Assembly: GCF_014643835.1 (NCBI RefSeq)
Contig: NZ_BMKD01000007.1
Coordinates: forward strand, 281,209-345,208
Length of the DNA stretch: 64,000 bases
Origin: Mucilaginibacter rubeus
Lineage (GTDB): Bacteria; Bacteroidota; Bacteroidia; Sphingobacteriales; Sphingobacteriaceae
Direction of reading: 5' to 3'
Part shown: in pieces, positions 25,947 through 34,956 of the stretch
How positions within the stretch are numbered: the first letter of the stretch is position 1
Layout of the letters: each line of letters opens with the position of its first letter
The notes under the pieces: generated by a model
Seen by the model: only the letters and a program-made list of their open reading frames with translations
Database searches by the model: none
What the model was told of the DNA's origin: nothing
Program-made: the position numbers and the translations under genes

Positions 25947-26197
25947 ACTTATACGAAAAAGCTATCCGGGATTTTGAGTATTGGAAAAAATCTGGAAATA
26001 AGTCTGTTCAAAAAAAGATCTCACAAATATTTAATGATATGAAAGCTCATCCCTTTGAGGGAATAGGGAAACCGGAGCCTCTTAAATATAAATTAACAGG
26101 AAAATGGTCAAGGCGCATAAACTCCGAGCACAGAATTATATATGACGTTGTTGACGAAACCATTAATATTTACTCTTTACGAGGGCATTATGAATGA
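25937..26197 (+). CDS. yoeB: Txe/YoeB-family toxin (ribosome-dependent mRNA endonuclease)
   Basis: The 86-residue product is full length. E47, R66, H84 and Y85 line up with the catalytic E46, R65, H83 and Y84 of E. coli YoeB; the C-terminus 'INIYSLRGHYE' is diagnostic. YoeB cuts mRNA in the ribosomal A site. The gene overlaps the antitoxin gene by 10 bases and is followed by a terminator-like hairpin. All catalytic residues are present, so it looks functional. Confidence 0.92.
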   Translation: MEIDLYEKAIRDFEYWKKSGNKSVQKKISQIFNDMKAHPFEGIGKPEPLKYKLTGKWSRRINSEHRIIYDVVDETINIYSLRGHYE

Positions 26198-26207
26198 TCC
26201 CATCAAT

Positions 26208-26236
26208 AAGGTCGGCTGAAAAGCTGGCCTTTCTTT
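26208..26236 (+). terminator. Terminator-like hairpin after yoeB (direct-repeat copy 2)
   Basis: AAGGTCGGCTGAAAAGCTGGCC then TTTCTTTT. It repeats the sequence of 25670-25698 in the same orientation and ends in a T-rich tract 11 bases past the toxin stop. Confidence 0.55.
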
Positions 26237-26318
26237 TGGCCCCCTATCCTCATTCCGAACTTGTTTCAGCTCAATAAAAAAATAAAATATTAACGCATAA
26301 GTTATATTTTTATAGCTT

Positions 26319-27641
26319 ATGCCCGCTGCAACCTCGTTAAAAAAAATACGCCCGATACAGCTTGTTGCTGTTATTTTTTTTACTGTATCCGGTGGCCCTT
26401 ACGGCCTTGAGCCGCTATTAAGTTATGCAGGCGATCATGGCGCGTTAATCATCCTGCTCATAACCCCGTTAATGTGGGATGTGCCGGCCATATTTACCGT
26501 GCTTGAGCTTAACAGCATGATGCCTGTTACCGGCGGCTATTACAAATGGGTAAAATATGCCCTCGGTACCCACTGGGGTTTTATTGAGGGCTGGTGGACC
26601 TGGCTCTATACTTTTGTCGACCTTGCCATTTACCCTGTGTTGTTTGTACAATACGCCGGTTTCTTTTTCCCCGAATTGCTAAATTTTCAGATTCCGGTTT
26701 GTTTGGTGATCATCTGGGCATCAGCCGGGTTAAATATTTTAGGCATTATGCCGGTGGGTAGGGTATCTGTATTTTTGAGTGCGGCCGTTCTCGCCCCGAT
26801 CATATTAATGATAGCGTTAGGTATTTATCACCATAGCGGGCCAATGCACATCCCCTCAACATCATTAAAAGGGCTCAGCTTTCCGTCGTTTGGTATGGCT
26901 TTGTACACGGTAATGTGGAATTGCCTCGGCTGGGATAATGTAACCACCTATGCCGAAGAAGTTGAAAAGCCGGTACGCTCCTACCTTATTTCTATTTTTA
27001 CAGCTTTCGCGTTGGTAATGGTGGTGTACTTTTTTGCCATCTGGGTTGCCCAGCAATCGGGCATTAACCATGATACCTTAACCGAAAATGGGTTTCCTGC
27101 ATTAGGCGAATTGATTGGAGGGCATTGGCTGGGTATAGTAGTTGCAGCAGGCGGTATGGCCAGTACCCTCGGAATCTATACCGCTGTATTGTTATCGGTA
27201 TCACGTGTGCCGCAGGTAATGTCTGAAGACAATTTACTTCCAAAAGGAGTTAACAAACTACACTCTCGTTTTAAAACACCTTTTGTTTCCATCATCATCT
27301 GCTCCATAGTAGTGAGCTTTATGGTACTGTGGACCTTTGCCGATTTGCTTATCATTGATGTAACTGTTTACGGCGCGGGGCTTTCTTTAGAATACATCGC
27401 CCTCGTAAAACTCCGCGTCAAGGAGCCGATGAAAGAGCGGCCTTTCCGCATCCCGCTTAGCGTTACCGGCCTATGCCTAATAATGCTGTTGCCATTTATT
27501 GTTTACAGCGTAGCACTTGGCGGGGCATTAAGCTCAACACCGAAGGCCCTTTCGGCTGCTGTTTTTGCACTGGTTGCATTATCAAGTGCGGAAGTGGCCT
27601 GGCAAATTATTAAACTAAGCAAGCCTGAGCTGAAGCAATAA
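26319..27641 (+). CDS. APC-family amino acid permease
   Basis: The 440-residue product has about 12 membrane segments. The APC signature is at the N-terminus ('LVAVIFFTVSGGPYGLEPLL', about residues 14-33, with the GG-x-YG unwound segment of TM1). 'NSMMPVTGGYYKWVKYALG' (about 66-84) is the TM3 loop block, and 'WNCLGWDNVTTYAEEVEKPVRSY' (about 199-221) is also typical. It resembles the amino-acid/polyamine antiporter branch common in plants and Bacteroidota; the substrate is not predictable. A TATATTTT-like -7 element lies about 10 bases upstream of the ATG. Confidence 0.92.
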   Translation: MPAATSLKKIRPIQLVAVIFFTVSGGPYGLEPLLSYAGDHGALIILLITPLMWDVPAIFTVLELNSMMPVTGGYYKWVKYALGTHWGFIEGWWTWLYTFVDLAIYPVLFVQYAGFFFPELLNFQIPVCLVIIWASAGLNILGIMPVGRVSVFLSAAVLAPIILMIALGIYHHSGPMHIPSTSLKGLSFPSFGMALYTVMWNCLGWDNVTTYAEEVEKPVRSYLISIFTAFALVMVVYFFAIWVAQQSGINHDTLTENGFPALGELIGGHWLGIVVAAGGMASTLGIYTAVLLSVSRVPQVMSEDNLLPKGVNKLHSRFKTPFVSIIICSIVVSFMVLWTFADLLIIDVTVYGAGLSLEYIALVKLRVKEPMKERPFRIPLSVTGLCLIMLLPFIVYSVALGGALSSTPKALSAAVFALVALSSAEVAWQIIKLSKPELKQ

Positions 27642-28052
27642 TAATACATGAATCAATTGGCCATCTAATACAATTAATTCCAACTTCGCAAATCGTGGTG
27701 CAGAAACAGGGCAATCGTTTTTAAACAATTCGATCTGTTTTACAAATCTCACACTGAAAAATTTTCACACAAATGCTTTGCATGCTGTCCACAATTAATC
27801 GAATTACACGAATCTCAAATTAATTCAATTCGTGTAACTCGATTAATACGTAAAAATTAGTGTGAAAATTTTCATTTATTGCTTTTCAATATACAACTGG
27901 TTAAAGGCTATTTCCCTGAGTGAGGAAAGAAAAATTCGTGCAATTCGATTAATTCGGAAAAATTTGTGGCGATAATTTCTTCAACGTTTCAATGATTGGA
28001 TAATTGACCGGGATTTGCGTAAATTCGATCCTTTCCCGAAAACTCATATCAT
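27642..28052. repeat. AT-rich intergenic repeat cluster (family D, copy 1)
   Basis: There is no gene here. From about 27700 to 27875 the sequence is an imperfect inverted copy of 42140-42315: shared blocks include CACAAATGCTTTGCA, CCACAATTAATCGAAT, and TACGTAAAAATTAGTGTGAA. Positions 27780-27860 are themselves a hairpin (AATTAATCGAATTACACGAAT against AATTCGTGTAACTCGATTAAT). A further partial unit GTGCAATTCGATTAATTCGG lies at about 27939. Confidence 0.75.
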
Positions 28053-29699
28053 ATGAAAATCAAATACCGATACCTGATGCTTATTGGTGGCCTTGCTATT
28101 TTTGCAGGCTGCCAAAATAATAAAAGCGTGCCCGCCGAAAAGGCCATAACTGCGGCCGAAATAAAAAAATACATCTCGGCTTTAGCCAATGATTCCATGA
28201 TGGGCCGCAAACCTTTCACCGCCGGCGAAGACAAGGCGATCAAATACATTTCGGAGCAGTTTAAACTGGCCGGGCTCGAACCGGGTAACAATGGCAGCTA
28301 TTTCCAGGATGTGCCCATGGTGCAGATCACCAGTACGCCATCTCCTGTCATGGAAATAACCGGCGGTAAAACGCCGCTCAGTCTGCATGCTACTACAGAT
28401 TTCGTAACCTTCAGCCGCCGCGAGGTTGATTCGGTAACGCTTAAAAACTCCCCGCTGGTTTTTGCCGGGTATGGTGTTGTTGCTCCCGAATATCACAGGA
28501 ATGATTATGCCGGACTTGATGTTAAAGGTAAAACTGTTGTGGTGCTGGTGAACGACCCGGGCTTTAAAAACGGCGATCCTACATTTTTCAAAGGCGATAC
28601 CATGACCTACTACGGCCGGTGGACTTACAAGTATGAGGAAGCCGCGCGTCAGGGCGCTGCAGGGGTGCTTATCATCCACCAAAAAGAGCCTGCAAGCTAT
28701 GGCTGGGAAGTGGTATCCAACAGTAACACAGGTGCCAAACTTTACCTGCAGCAAAAGGACAAGCACATGAACCGCTGCAAGGTTGAAGGCTGGATCACCG
28801 AAGATATGGGTAAAAAGCTTTTAGCTGAAGTGGGCATAACCGGCGATTTCCGCGCCCTGGCCCGTAAAAAAGATTTTAAAGCCATTCCGCTTAAGCAATC
28901 AGTTACTTTAACCATCAACAACCAGTTAAAGTATTCCACATCGCACAATGTGATCGGCACACTTAAAGGCAGTTCACAGCCGGGCGAATATGTATTATAC
29001 ACCGCCCATTGGGACCACCTGGGCATAGGCAAGCCTAACGCCAAAGGTGATAGCATTTACAATGGCGCTGTTGATAATGCCGATGGTGTGGCTGCTATTA
29101 TCAGTGTGGCTAAAGCATTTAACAAGGCCAAAGAAAAGCCCAAACGCTCTATTGTATTTTTAGCTGTTACAGCCGAAGAGCAGGGTTTACTGGGTTCGGA
29201 ATATTATGCCACCCATCCCATTTACCCGGTTAACAAAACAGTTGCCGATCTCAACATGGATGCCCTGGGCGATTACGGCGAAACCAAAGACATTGCTGTA
29301 ACCGGGAAAGGTCAAAACGATTTGGAAGATTATGTTGACGAAATAGTAAAAGCACAAGGGCTTAGCACTGTTGGCGACAGGCACCCCGGCTCTGGCAGCT
29401 ACTACCGGTCGGACCATTTTAACTTTGCCAAGGTTGGTGTACCGGCCCTTGACATTAACAATGGCAGCATCAGCGCAGTACACGACGGCAGCTACGGCGA
29501 AGCTAAACAAAAAGATTATGGCGACAACCGCTATCACCAACAGGCCGATAATTACACCGATACTATGGATGCCACAGGCATGGCACAGATAGCTAATATC
29601 CTTTATGAAGTTGGCACTAAGCTGGGTAACGAAACAACCTTCCCCGGCTGGAAAAATGGCTCGGAGTTTAAGGCGATAAGGGAAAAATCGATGAAGTAA
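28053..29699 (+). CDS. M28-family zinc aminopeptidase, lipoprotein with PA-domain insert
   Basis: The 548-residue product has a lipoprotein signal (AIFAGC, C20). An N-terminal region is followed by a protease-associated (PA) insert (about residues 130-260, 'PLVFAGYGVVAPEYHRNDYAGLDVKGKTVVVLVNDPG'). The M28 di-zinc core follows: 'YTAHWDHLGIG' (H and D, about 318-325), 'GAVDNADGVAA' (D), 'VTAEEQGLLGS' (E-E), 'LNMDALGDYG' and a late 'YRSDHFNFAKVGVPAL' histidine. It is a periplasmic exopeptidase. The gene ends in a strong bidirectional terminator. Confidence 0.93.
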   Translation: MKIKYRYLMLIGGLAIFAGCQNNKSVPAEKAITAAEIKKYISALANDSMMGRKPFTAGEDKAIKYISEQFKLAGLEPGNNGSYFQDVPMVQITSTPSPVMEITGGKTPLSLHATTDFVTFSRREVDSVTLKNSPLVFAGYGVVAPEYHRNDYAGLDVKGKTVVVLVNDPGFKNGDPTFFKGDTMTYYGRWTYKYEEAARQGAAGVLIIHQKEPASYGWEVVSNSNTGAKLYLQQKDKHMNRCKVEGWITEDMGKKLLAEVGITGDFRALARKKDFKAIPLKQSVTLTINNQLKYSTSHNVIGTLKGSSQPGEYVLYTAHWDHLGIGKPNAKGDSIYNGAVDNADGVAAIISVAKAFNKAKEKPKRSIVFLAVTAEEQGLLGSEYYATHPIYPVNKTVADLNMDALGDYGETKDIAVTGKGQNDLEDYVDEIVKAQGLSTVGDRHPGSGSYYRSDHFNFAKVGVPALDINNGSISAVHDGSYGEAKQKDYGDNRYHQQADNYTDTMDATGMAQIANILYEVGTKLGNETTFPGWKNGSEFKAIREKSMK

Positions 29700-29736
29700 A
29701 GTCTCTTAGGGGAGACTTGAAAATGGCCTTCTTAAG

Positions 29737-29811
29737 CCCCCTCCCTTGGAGAGGGTTTGGGTGAGGTTAACAAAAAAATCCACCCCGTAACAGAAGGTGG
29801 ATTTTTTTTTG
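29737..29811. terminator. GC-rich repeat plus bidirectional terminator between M28 and TM2 genes
   Basis: AATCCACC (about 29778-29784) pairs with GGTGGATT (29797-29802 and on), flanked by an A-run on the left and a T-run on the right, so it serves both converging genes. Just before it, 29737-29768 (CCCCCTCCCTTGGAGAGGGTTTGGGTGAGG) is a common Bacteroidota intergenic repeat. Confidence 0.8.
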
Positions 29812-29842
29812 ATATATAGTGAAACTATACCCTTAAAGGGAT

Positions 29843-30205
29843 TTAGTTGCTCATTTTAGCTATGTTGAAGCTTTCGTAAGCCATTTGCCTGTTGTAATCG
29901 TTGGCGATGGTTTTGTAGTTGATCAGGTCGACAATGGTACCGATGAAACAAAAACCGGCTGTGAAAAAGTACAGGATCCCCATCCCAATCTGATCAGTCA
30001 TGAAACGCTGTACACCTGATACACCAAGGAAACCTGCAAGCGTTGCGAACATAATATCCTGTGGGTTGCGTCTTTTGCTGGCATAAAATGACATAAAAGT
30101 GCGAGCCTGGTTTTCTGTTAATGAGGCAGTAGCCTGTTGCAGAAATGTATATTCTTCGGGAGTGATACCGTCGAAAGACATATATGGATTTTGATAAGCG
30201 TTCAT
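29843..30205 (-). CDS. TM2 domain-containing membrane protein
   Basis: The 120-residue product has a soluble helical N-terminus (residues 1-50). The TM2 domain follows: 'ATLAGFLGVSGVQRFMTDQIGMGILYFFTAGFCFIGTIVDLINYK' (about 55-99), two membrane helices joined by a short turn with the G-x-HRF-like motif here as GVQRF. The function of the TM2 family in bacteria is unknown. DUF2752 and DUF4199 genes lie upstream on the same strand, 511 bases away; TM2/DUF2752 neighbours are common in this phylum. Confidence 0.9.
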   Translation of the reverse strand: MNAYQNPYMSFDGITPEEYTFLQQATASLTENQARTFMSFYASKRRNPQDIMFATLAGFLGVSGVQRFMTDQIGMGILYFFTAGFCFIGTIVDLINYKTIANDYNRQMAYESFNIAKMSN

Positions 30206-30716
30206 TTCAGTAAGTTTTAAAGTTTGCGATTGTTTTATGATATAAAGGTACAGTGGTGCTCATAAAACGCCTAAGGGAGATAGGTTAGCGGAGATAAGTA
30301 ATCGGTGAAATGACAGGTTTTAACGGTGAAAAGTAGCGTGGAAATTTTACCGAGGATAAGAGTAGCAATAAAATGTCATTGCTGTAAGAAACGACCTGAG
30401 AAATCCCGGAAAAAAACCGTGATGGCGTATAAAGTATATTTTGGTGATAGTGCGCTGGGGCCGCGTTAGTGATAGGAGCGGATACCGGCCGGTGGCTAAT
30501 GCCTGCGCAGTATGAGCGGATAGCACGGGCCGCAGGCAACGCCCCAATTTATAATATCGATCAAAAACACACCTGATAATCAAAAACTTACAATCACATC
30601 ATTATACAGAACGAAGCAATCGCACGGAAGCATAACCAACCTGTATAACATGCAATTGCCACGCCGCGCCCTGCTCATACCCCTCCTGCTCCTCGCAATG
30701 ACATGATTTATAAAAT
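30206..30716. repeat. Gene-free region with palindromic repeat family A, copy 2 (30606-30704)
   Basis: No supported gene. The right end CCTCGCAATGACAT (30691-30704) and the block GAAGCAATCGCACGGAAGC (about 30613-30631) identify a copy of the repeat at 12812, with an eroded left end. Two overlapping minus-strand frames at 30285-30583 have no recognisable content. The rest shows nothing I can name. Confidence 0.65.
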
Positions 30717-31025
30717 TTAGGTAAGGCTCTTAAACTGATTCCTCTCCGGCAGCCTTGCTTTGGTAAGCACATAAATCCGGTTAAAGATCACGGCCACCGC
30801 AGGAATGCCAAGCCAGTGGGCACGGAAAGAATTGCTGATATCGCCATGAAAAAGATAAATAATACTATGCCCTAAGCCGCAGCCCGGGCACCACCCTATG
30901 CCCATCAGCTTAAGAGGGCACAAGGTAAAGTGTGACGCTTCCGTTGGCGAGGCCATCGCCAATGAAAGCATCGCGGCTGTCCAGAACAAGAGTTCAAAAT
31001 ATTTTGAAAAATAACGCTTAATCAA
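30717..31025 (-). CDS. DUF2752 membrane protein
   Basis: About 102 residues with the DUF2752 signature: 'FTLCPLKLMGIGWCPGCGLGHSIIYLFHGDISNSF'. It has paired Cys motifs (C-P-x-K and C-P-G-C-G-L) between two membrane helices. Function unknown; the conserved Cys and 'FHGD' are family hallmarks. The start is uncertain. TTG at 31025 gives the usual 'MIKRYF..' type N-terminus and overlaps the DUF4199 gene by 8 bases; the first ATG (31082) would overlap by 65. I prefer TTG because the overlap then fits translational coupling. Confidence 0.8.
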   Translation of the reverse strand: MIKRYFSKYFELLFWTAAMLSLAMASPTEASHFTLCPLKLMGIGWCPGCGLGHSIIYLFHGDISNSFRAHWLGIPAVAVIFNRIYVLTKARLPERNQFKSLT

Positions 31026-31428
31026 GTTTGTTTGCTTTGTTGGTGAATAATAATGATACCGCGAAGGCGAGCAGTACCCCAACTATTAACGCACCAAAAA
31101 TCCGTTCAGAAAAATCCTTTATGTTAGCACCGGATGACGATACGTAGCTGATATAAAGTATTGAGCCGAAAACGGCGATGATGCCGCCTACAATTAATAT
31201 TTTAAAACTTTGAAAAAGAGCTTCCAAAAAGCCCATCTGGCCATTACACTCGTTTTTTCGATAACTCATAATCCCGAAAAAAAGCCCGATAGCCGGTATA
31301 ATAAATGAAAAGTATTCGACTGGGGCCACAACGTCTTTTTGCGGCATAACGCCAAGCCGTGGCATAGCAAAGATCCAGATGATACTTAATACGCCGATGA
31401 TACCCCCTGATAACACTGCATTCTTCAT
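31018..31428 (-). CDS. DUF4199 membrane protein
   Basis: The 136-residue product has four hydrophobic segments (about residues 6-24, 40-56, 73-92, 108-128). The DUF4199 central block 'FFGIMSYRKNECNGQMGFLEALFQSFKILIVGGIIAVFGSILYISYV' contains the charged loop followed by G-F-x-E-A. Members are inner-membrane proteins of unknown function, very common in Bacteroidota. It is the first gene of a pair with the DUF2752 gene. Confidence 0.82.
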   Translation of the reverse strand: MKNAVLSGGIIGVLSIIWIFAMPRLGVMPQKDVVAPVEYFSFIIPAIGLFFGIMSYRKNECNGQMGFLEALFQSFKILIVGGIIAVFGSILYISYVSSSGANIKDFSERIFGALIVGVLLAFAVSLLFTNKANKLD

Positions 31429-31549
31429 AATTATATAATTAAGATTGATTTATAAATCGGTATGCGCGTTTACATACATAAATTTATCATTAAAAAGTAA
31501 ATAAGCCCTCATATTGTTTGCATTAATTTTTAGCCCAACGCTTTTTTAT

Positions 31550-31577
31550 TTTGGCTTTCCTTTTTTGTTTATCTTTG
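31550..31577 (+). promoter_or_regulatory. mfd promoter (TTTG, N16, TATCTTTG)
   Basis: TTTG at 31550-31553 and TATCTTTG at 31570-31577 match the Bacteroidota -33/-7 consensus. Only 7 bases separate the -7 element from the TTG start codon of mfd, so the mRNA should have no or almost no leader. Confidence 0.65.
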
Positions 31578-31584
31578 CCGCGGT

Positions 31585-34500
31585 TTGAACATCCGTGATA
31601 TATTAGACAGATATAAGGCTGATGACCGGATAAAAACGTTGGCTACTGCGCTTAACGCATCAAAAAATCCAAGGGTACAGCTACGTGGTTTGGTGGGATC
31701 AAGTGATTCGGCCATGGCGGTAGCATTGTATTTTTTGCAGCACAAACACATGGTATTTGTACTGCCCGACCGCGAAGAAGCAGGTTATTTCCAGGCCGAC
31801 CTGGAAAACCTTACCGGTAAAGAAGCCCTGCTGTTCCCTTCATCATACCGCAAGCCTTTTGAATTTACCCAGCCCGATAGCAGTAATGTACTGGCCCGTG
31901 CCGAGGTATTGAATGAGCTTAACCATAGTACAGAATACGGCCAGCTCATTGTTACCTACCCGGAGGCCCTGGCCGAAAAAGTAATTGATCGCTCTTCGCT
32001 TGAAAAAAACACCCTTGAAATAGCCGTTAGCAACAAGCTCAGTATTGATTTCATCAACGAGTTTTTGATAGAGTATGATTTTGAACGGGTTGATTTTGTA
32101 TATGAGCCGGGGCAATTTTCTATCCGTGGCGGTATTGTTGATATCTTCTCTTTTTCGCATATGCTCCCCTACCGGGTTGAGTTTTTTGGTGATTTCATTG
32201 AGTCGATCCGTACGTTTGAAATCGAGAGCCAGCTGTCGGTTGAGCATGTTAAAAGCATTACCATTGTTCCCAACGTACAATCTAAATTTCTAACGGAGAA
32301 TAATATCTCCCTGCTTGAATATGTTGAAGCAGGTACACAGGTGTGGATCAAAGACGTTCAGTTTACGCTGGACATTATCCAAACCGGTTATAAAAAGGCT
32401 GTAAATCTTTGGAAAGCCCTCTCTGCAGATGAAAAAGCACAAAACCCTGATTGGATAGATCCCAAATTTGGTTTTACCGACGAAAAACTGATTGGTGATC
32501 AATTGCATGATTTCCCTGTGGTAGAGTTTGGAAAGCAGTTCTTTTACCATGATGCTACCGCTATCAATTTTGATATGCGCCCGCAGCCATCATTTAATAA
32601 GGACTTTACGCTGCTCATTCACAATTTCAAAAACAACGAGACTGATAAGATAGAGAACTTCATCTTTACCGATTCGGCCAAACAGGTTGAGCGTTTATAC
32701 GCCATTTTGGACGACCTGGACAAAACGGTAAAATTTACGCCGGTAAGCATCTCCATACGCGAAGGCTTCATTGATCACGAGCAAAAGATAGCCTGCTATA
32801 CCGATCACCAGATCTTTGACCGTTACTATAAATACAAAACCCGCAAGGGCTACCAGCGTTCCCAAGCTATTACACTAAAAGAGCTCCGCGACCTTAAACC
32901 TGGCGATTATGTTACCCATATCGATCACGGTATAGGCAAATATGCAGGTTTGGAAAAGGTTGACGTGAACGGCAAACAACAGGAAATGATCCGCCTGATT
33001 TATGCTGATAACGACCTGCTGTATGTGAATATCAACTCACTTAACCGCATTTCCAAATTTAGCGGCAAAGAAGGTTTCGTTCCCAAAATGAACAAACTGG
33101 GTACCGACACCTGGGAACGTTTGAAGAAAACAACAAAAAAAAAAGTTAAGGACATAGCCCGCGACCTGATCAAGCTTTACGCCCTTCGTAAAGCCCAGCA
33201 TGGCAATGCCTTTTCGCCCGATAGCTACCTGCAAACCGAGCTGGAGGCATCATTCCTGTACGAGGACACTCCCGACCAGGAAAAAGCCACTGCCGATTTT
33301 AAAAAAGATATGGAATCGCCCCACCCTATGGACCGCCTTATTTGCGGCGACGTGGGTTTTGGCAAAACCGAAGTTGCGGTCCGTGCTGCTTTCAAAGCCG
33401 TTGCCGATAGCAAGCAGGTGGCCATTCTGGTACCAACAACCATCCTGGCAGCGCAGCACTACAAAACTTTTACCGACAGGCTCAAAGGTTTTCCTGCCAA
33501 TATTGATTATGTTAACCGCTTTAAATCAACCCGGCAGATCAAGGATACCCTGGAGAAACTAAAAGAAGGTAAAGTAGATATCATCATAGGCACACATCGT
33601 TTGGTAAGCAAGGATGTGAAATTTAAAGACCTTGGCCTGATGATCATTGACGAAGAGCAGAAGTTTGGCGTATCGACCAAAGAGAAGCTGAAACAGATGC
33701 GCGCTAATGTGGATACGCTTACCTTAACGGCAACGCCCATTCCGCGAACGCTTCATTTTTCGTTAATGGGTGCACGCGACCTTTCTATCATATCAACTCC
33801 GCCGCCAAACCGCCAGCCGGTTGTTACCGAGCTGCATGTGTTTAATGATAAACTCATTAAAGAAGCGGTTGAATTTGAGATTGACCGCGGCGGGCAGGTG
33901 TTCTTTATCCACAACCGCGTGGCCGATCTGCCGCAATTGGGCGGCATGATCCGTAAGCTCGTTCCTAAAGCACGTATCGGCATAGCTCACGGCCAATTGG
34001 AAGGTGACGACCTGGAAGATGTAATGCTCAAATTTGTGAACCACGAGTATGATGTATTAGTGGCCACAACCATTATCGAAGCCGGGTTGGATATTCCCAA
34101 TGCCAATACCATCATCATCAACTACGCCCACATGTTTGGCTTGAGCGACCTGCACCAGATGCGTGGCCGTGTGGGCAGGAGTAATAAAAAGGCGTATTGT
34201 TATTTGCTAAGTCCGCCTTTGTCAACGTTAACCAGCGAGGCCCGCAAACGCCTGAGTGCCATTGAAGAGTTCAGCGACCTGGGCAGCGGCTTCAACGTGG
34301 CTATGAGGGATTTGGACATCCGCGGCAGCGGTAACCTGCTTGGTGCCGAACAAAGCGGCTTCATTGCCGAAATTGGCTTTGAAATGTATCATAAGATCCT
34401 CGACGAAGCCATACAGGAACTTAAGGAAGATGAGTTTAAAGGCGTATTCCCAGAGGATAAGCCCCGCCCCTACATTTCTTTTACCCAAATTGATACCGAC

Positions 34501-34932
34501 CTGGAGATCCTCATCCCCGATGAGTATGTAACCAATCTCTCCGAGCGATATAACCTGTATACCGAGCTTTCCAAACTGGAAAACGAGGTAGAATTACAGG
34601 CCTTTCAACAAAAACTGAACGACCGTTTTGGCCCGGTGCCGGCCCAGGTTGACGGTTTACTCAATACCCTACGCCTGCAATGGCTGGGCAAGGCCATTGG
34701 TTTTGAAAAAATCTCGCTCAAGAAAAACGTTTTGCGTGGTTATTTTATCACTAACCAGCAATCAAGTTACTTTGAAACCGAGGTCTTCCGTAATGTGCTC
34801 GACTTTGTGAAGAATAACCCAAGGCGCACCAATTTGAAAGAAGTTAAAAACACGCTCCGATTGGGCATTGAGGGAATTGATAGTGTTGACGAGGCGGTGA
34901 GCATGCTGAGCGAAGTGGCGGGGATTGGGTAA
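31585..34932 (+). CDS. mfd: Transcription-repair coupling factor
   Basis: Mfd removes RNA polymerase stalled at DNA lesions and recruits UvrA. The 1115-residue product has all domains. The UvrB-like N-terminal modules span about residues 1-450. The RNA-polymerase-interaction CarD-like domain follows ('LKPGDYVTHIDHGIGKYAGLEKV', about 437-459). The RecG-like translocase has Walker A GDVGFGKTE (about 588) and the DEEQ box (about 687). The TRG motif region and C-terminal domain ('RFGPVPAQVDGLL') complete it. The start is TTG at 31585: the sequence from there matches the family N-terminus and no suitable ATG exists nearby. Essentially leaderless from its predicted promoter. Confidence 0.97.
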   Translation: MNIRDILDRYKADDRIKTLATALNASKNPRVQLRGLVGSSDSAMAVALYFLQHKHMVFVLPDREEAGYFQADLENLTGKEALLFPSSYRKPFEFTQPDSSNVLARAEVLNELNHSTEYGQLIVTYPEALAEKVIDRSSLEKNTLEIAVSNKLSIDFINEFLIEYDFERVDFVYEPGQFSIRGGIVDIFSFSHMLPYRVEFFGDFIESIRTFEIESQLSVEHVKSITIVPNVQSKFLTENNISLLEYVEAGTQVWIKDVQFTLDIIQTGYKKAVNLWKALSADEKAQNPDWIDPKFGFTDEKLIGDQLHDFPVVEFGKQFFYHDATAINFDMRPQPSFNKDFTLLIHNFKNNETDKIENFIFTDSAKQVERLYAILDDLDKTVKFTPVSISIREGFIDHEQKIACYTDHQIFDRYYKYKTRKGYQRSQAITLKELRDLKPGDYVTHIDHGIGKYAGLEKVDVNGKQQEMIRLIYADNDLLYVNINSLNRISKFSGKEGFVPKMNKLGTDTWERLKKTTKKKVKDIARDLIKLYALRKAQHGNAFSPDSYLQTELEASFLYEDTPDQEKATADFKKDMESPHPMDRLICGDVGFGKTEVAVRAAFKAVADSKQVAILVPTTILAAQHYKTFTDRLKGFPANIDYVNRFKSTRQIKDTLEKLKEGKVDIIIGTHRLVSKDVKFKDLGLMIIDEEQKFGVSTKEKLKQMRANVDTLTLTATPIPRTLHFSLMGARDLSIISTPPPNRQPVVTELHVFNDKLIKEAVEFEIDRGGQVFFIHNRVADLPQLGGMIRKLVPKARIGIAHGQLEGDDLEDVMLKFVNHEYDVLVATTIIEAGLDIPNANTIIINYAHMFGLSDLHQMRGRVGRSNKKAYCYLLSPPLSTLTSEARKRLSAIEEFSDLGSGFNVAMRDLDIRGSGNLLGAEQSGFIAEIGFEMYHKILDEAIQELKEDEFKGVFPEDKPRPYISFTQIDTDLEILIPDEYVTNLSERYNLYTELSKLENEVELQAFQQKLNDRFGPVPAQVDGLLNTLRLQWLGKAIGFEKISLKKNVLRGYFITNQQSSYFETEVFRNVLDFVKNNPRRTNLKEVKNTLRLGIEGIDSVDEAVSMLSEVAGIG

Positions 34933-34956
34933 AATTTTAGCCTGAACCCCGACCAG

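Noticed and set aside
30285-30583. Two overlapping minus-strand frames upstream of the TM2 gene
   Set aside because: No recognisable content, no plausible start signal, and they are mutually overlapping in different frames.
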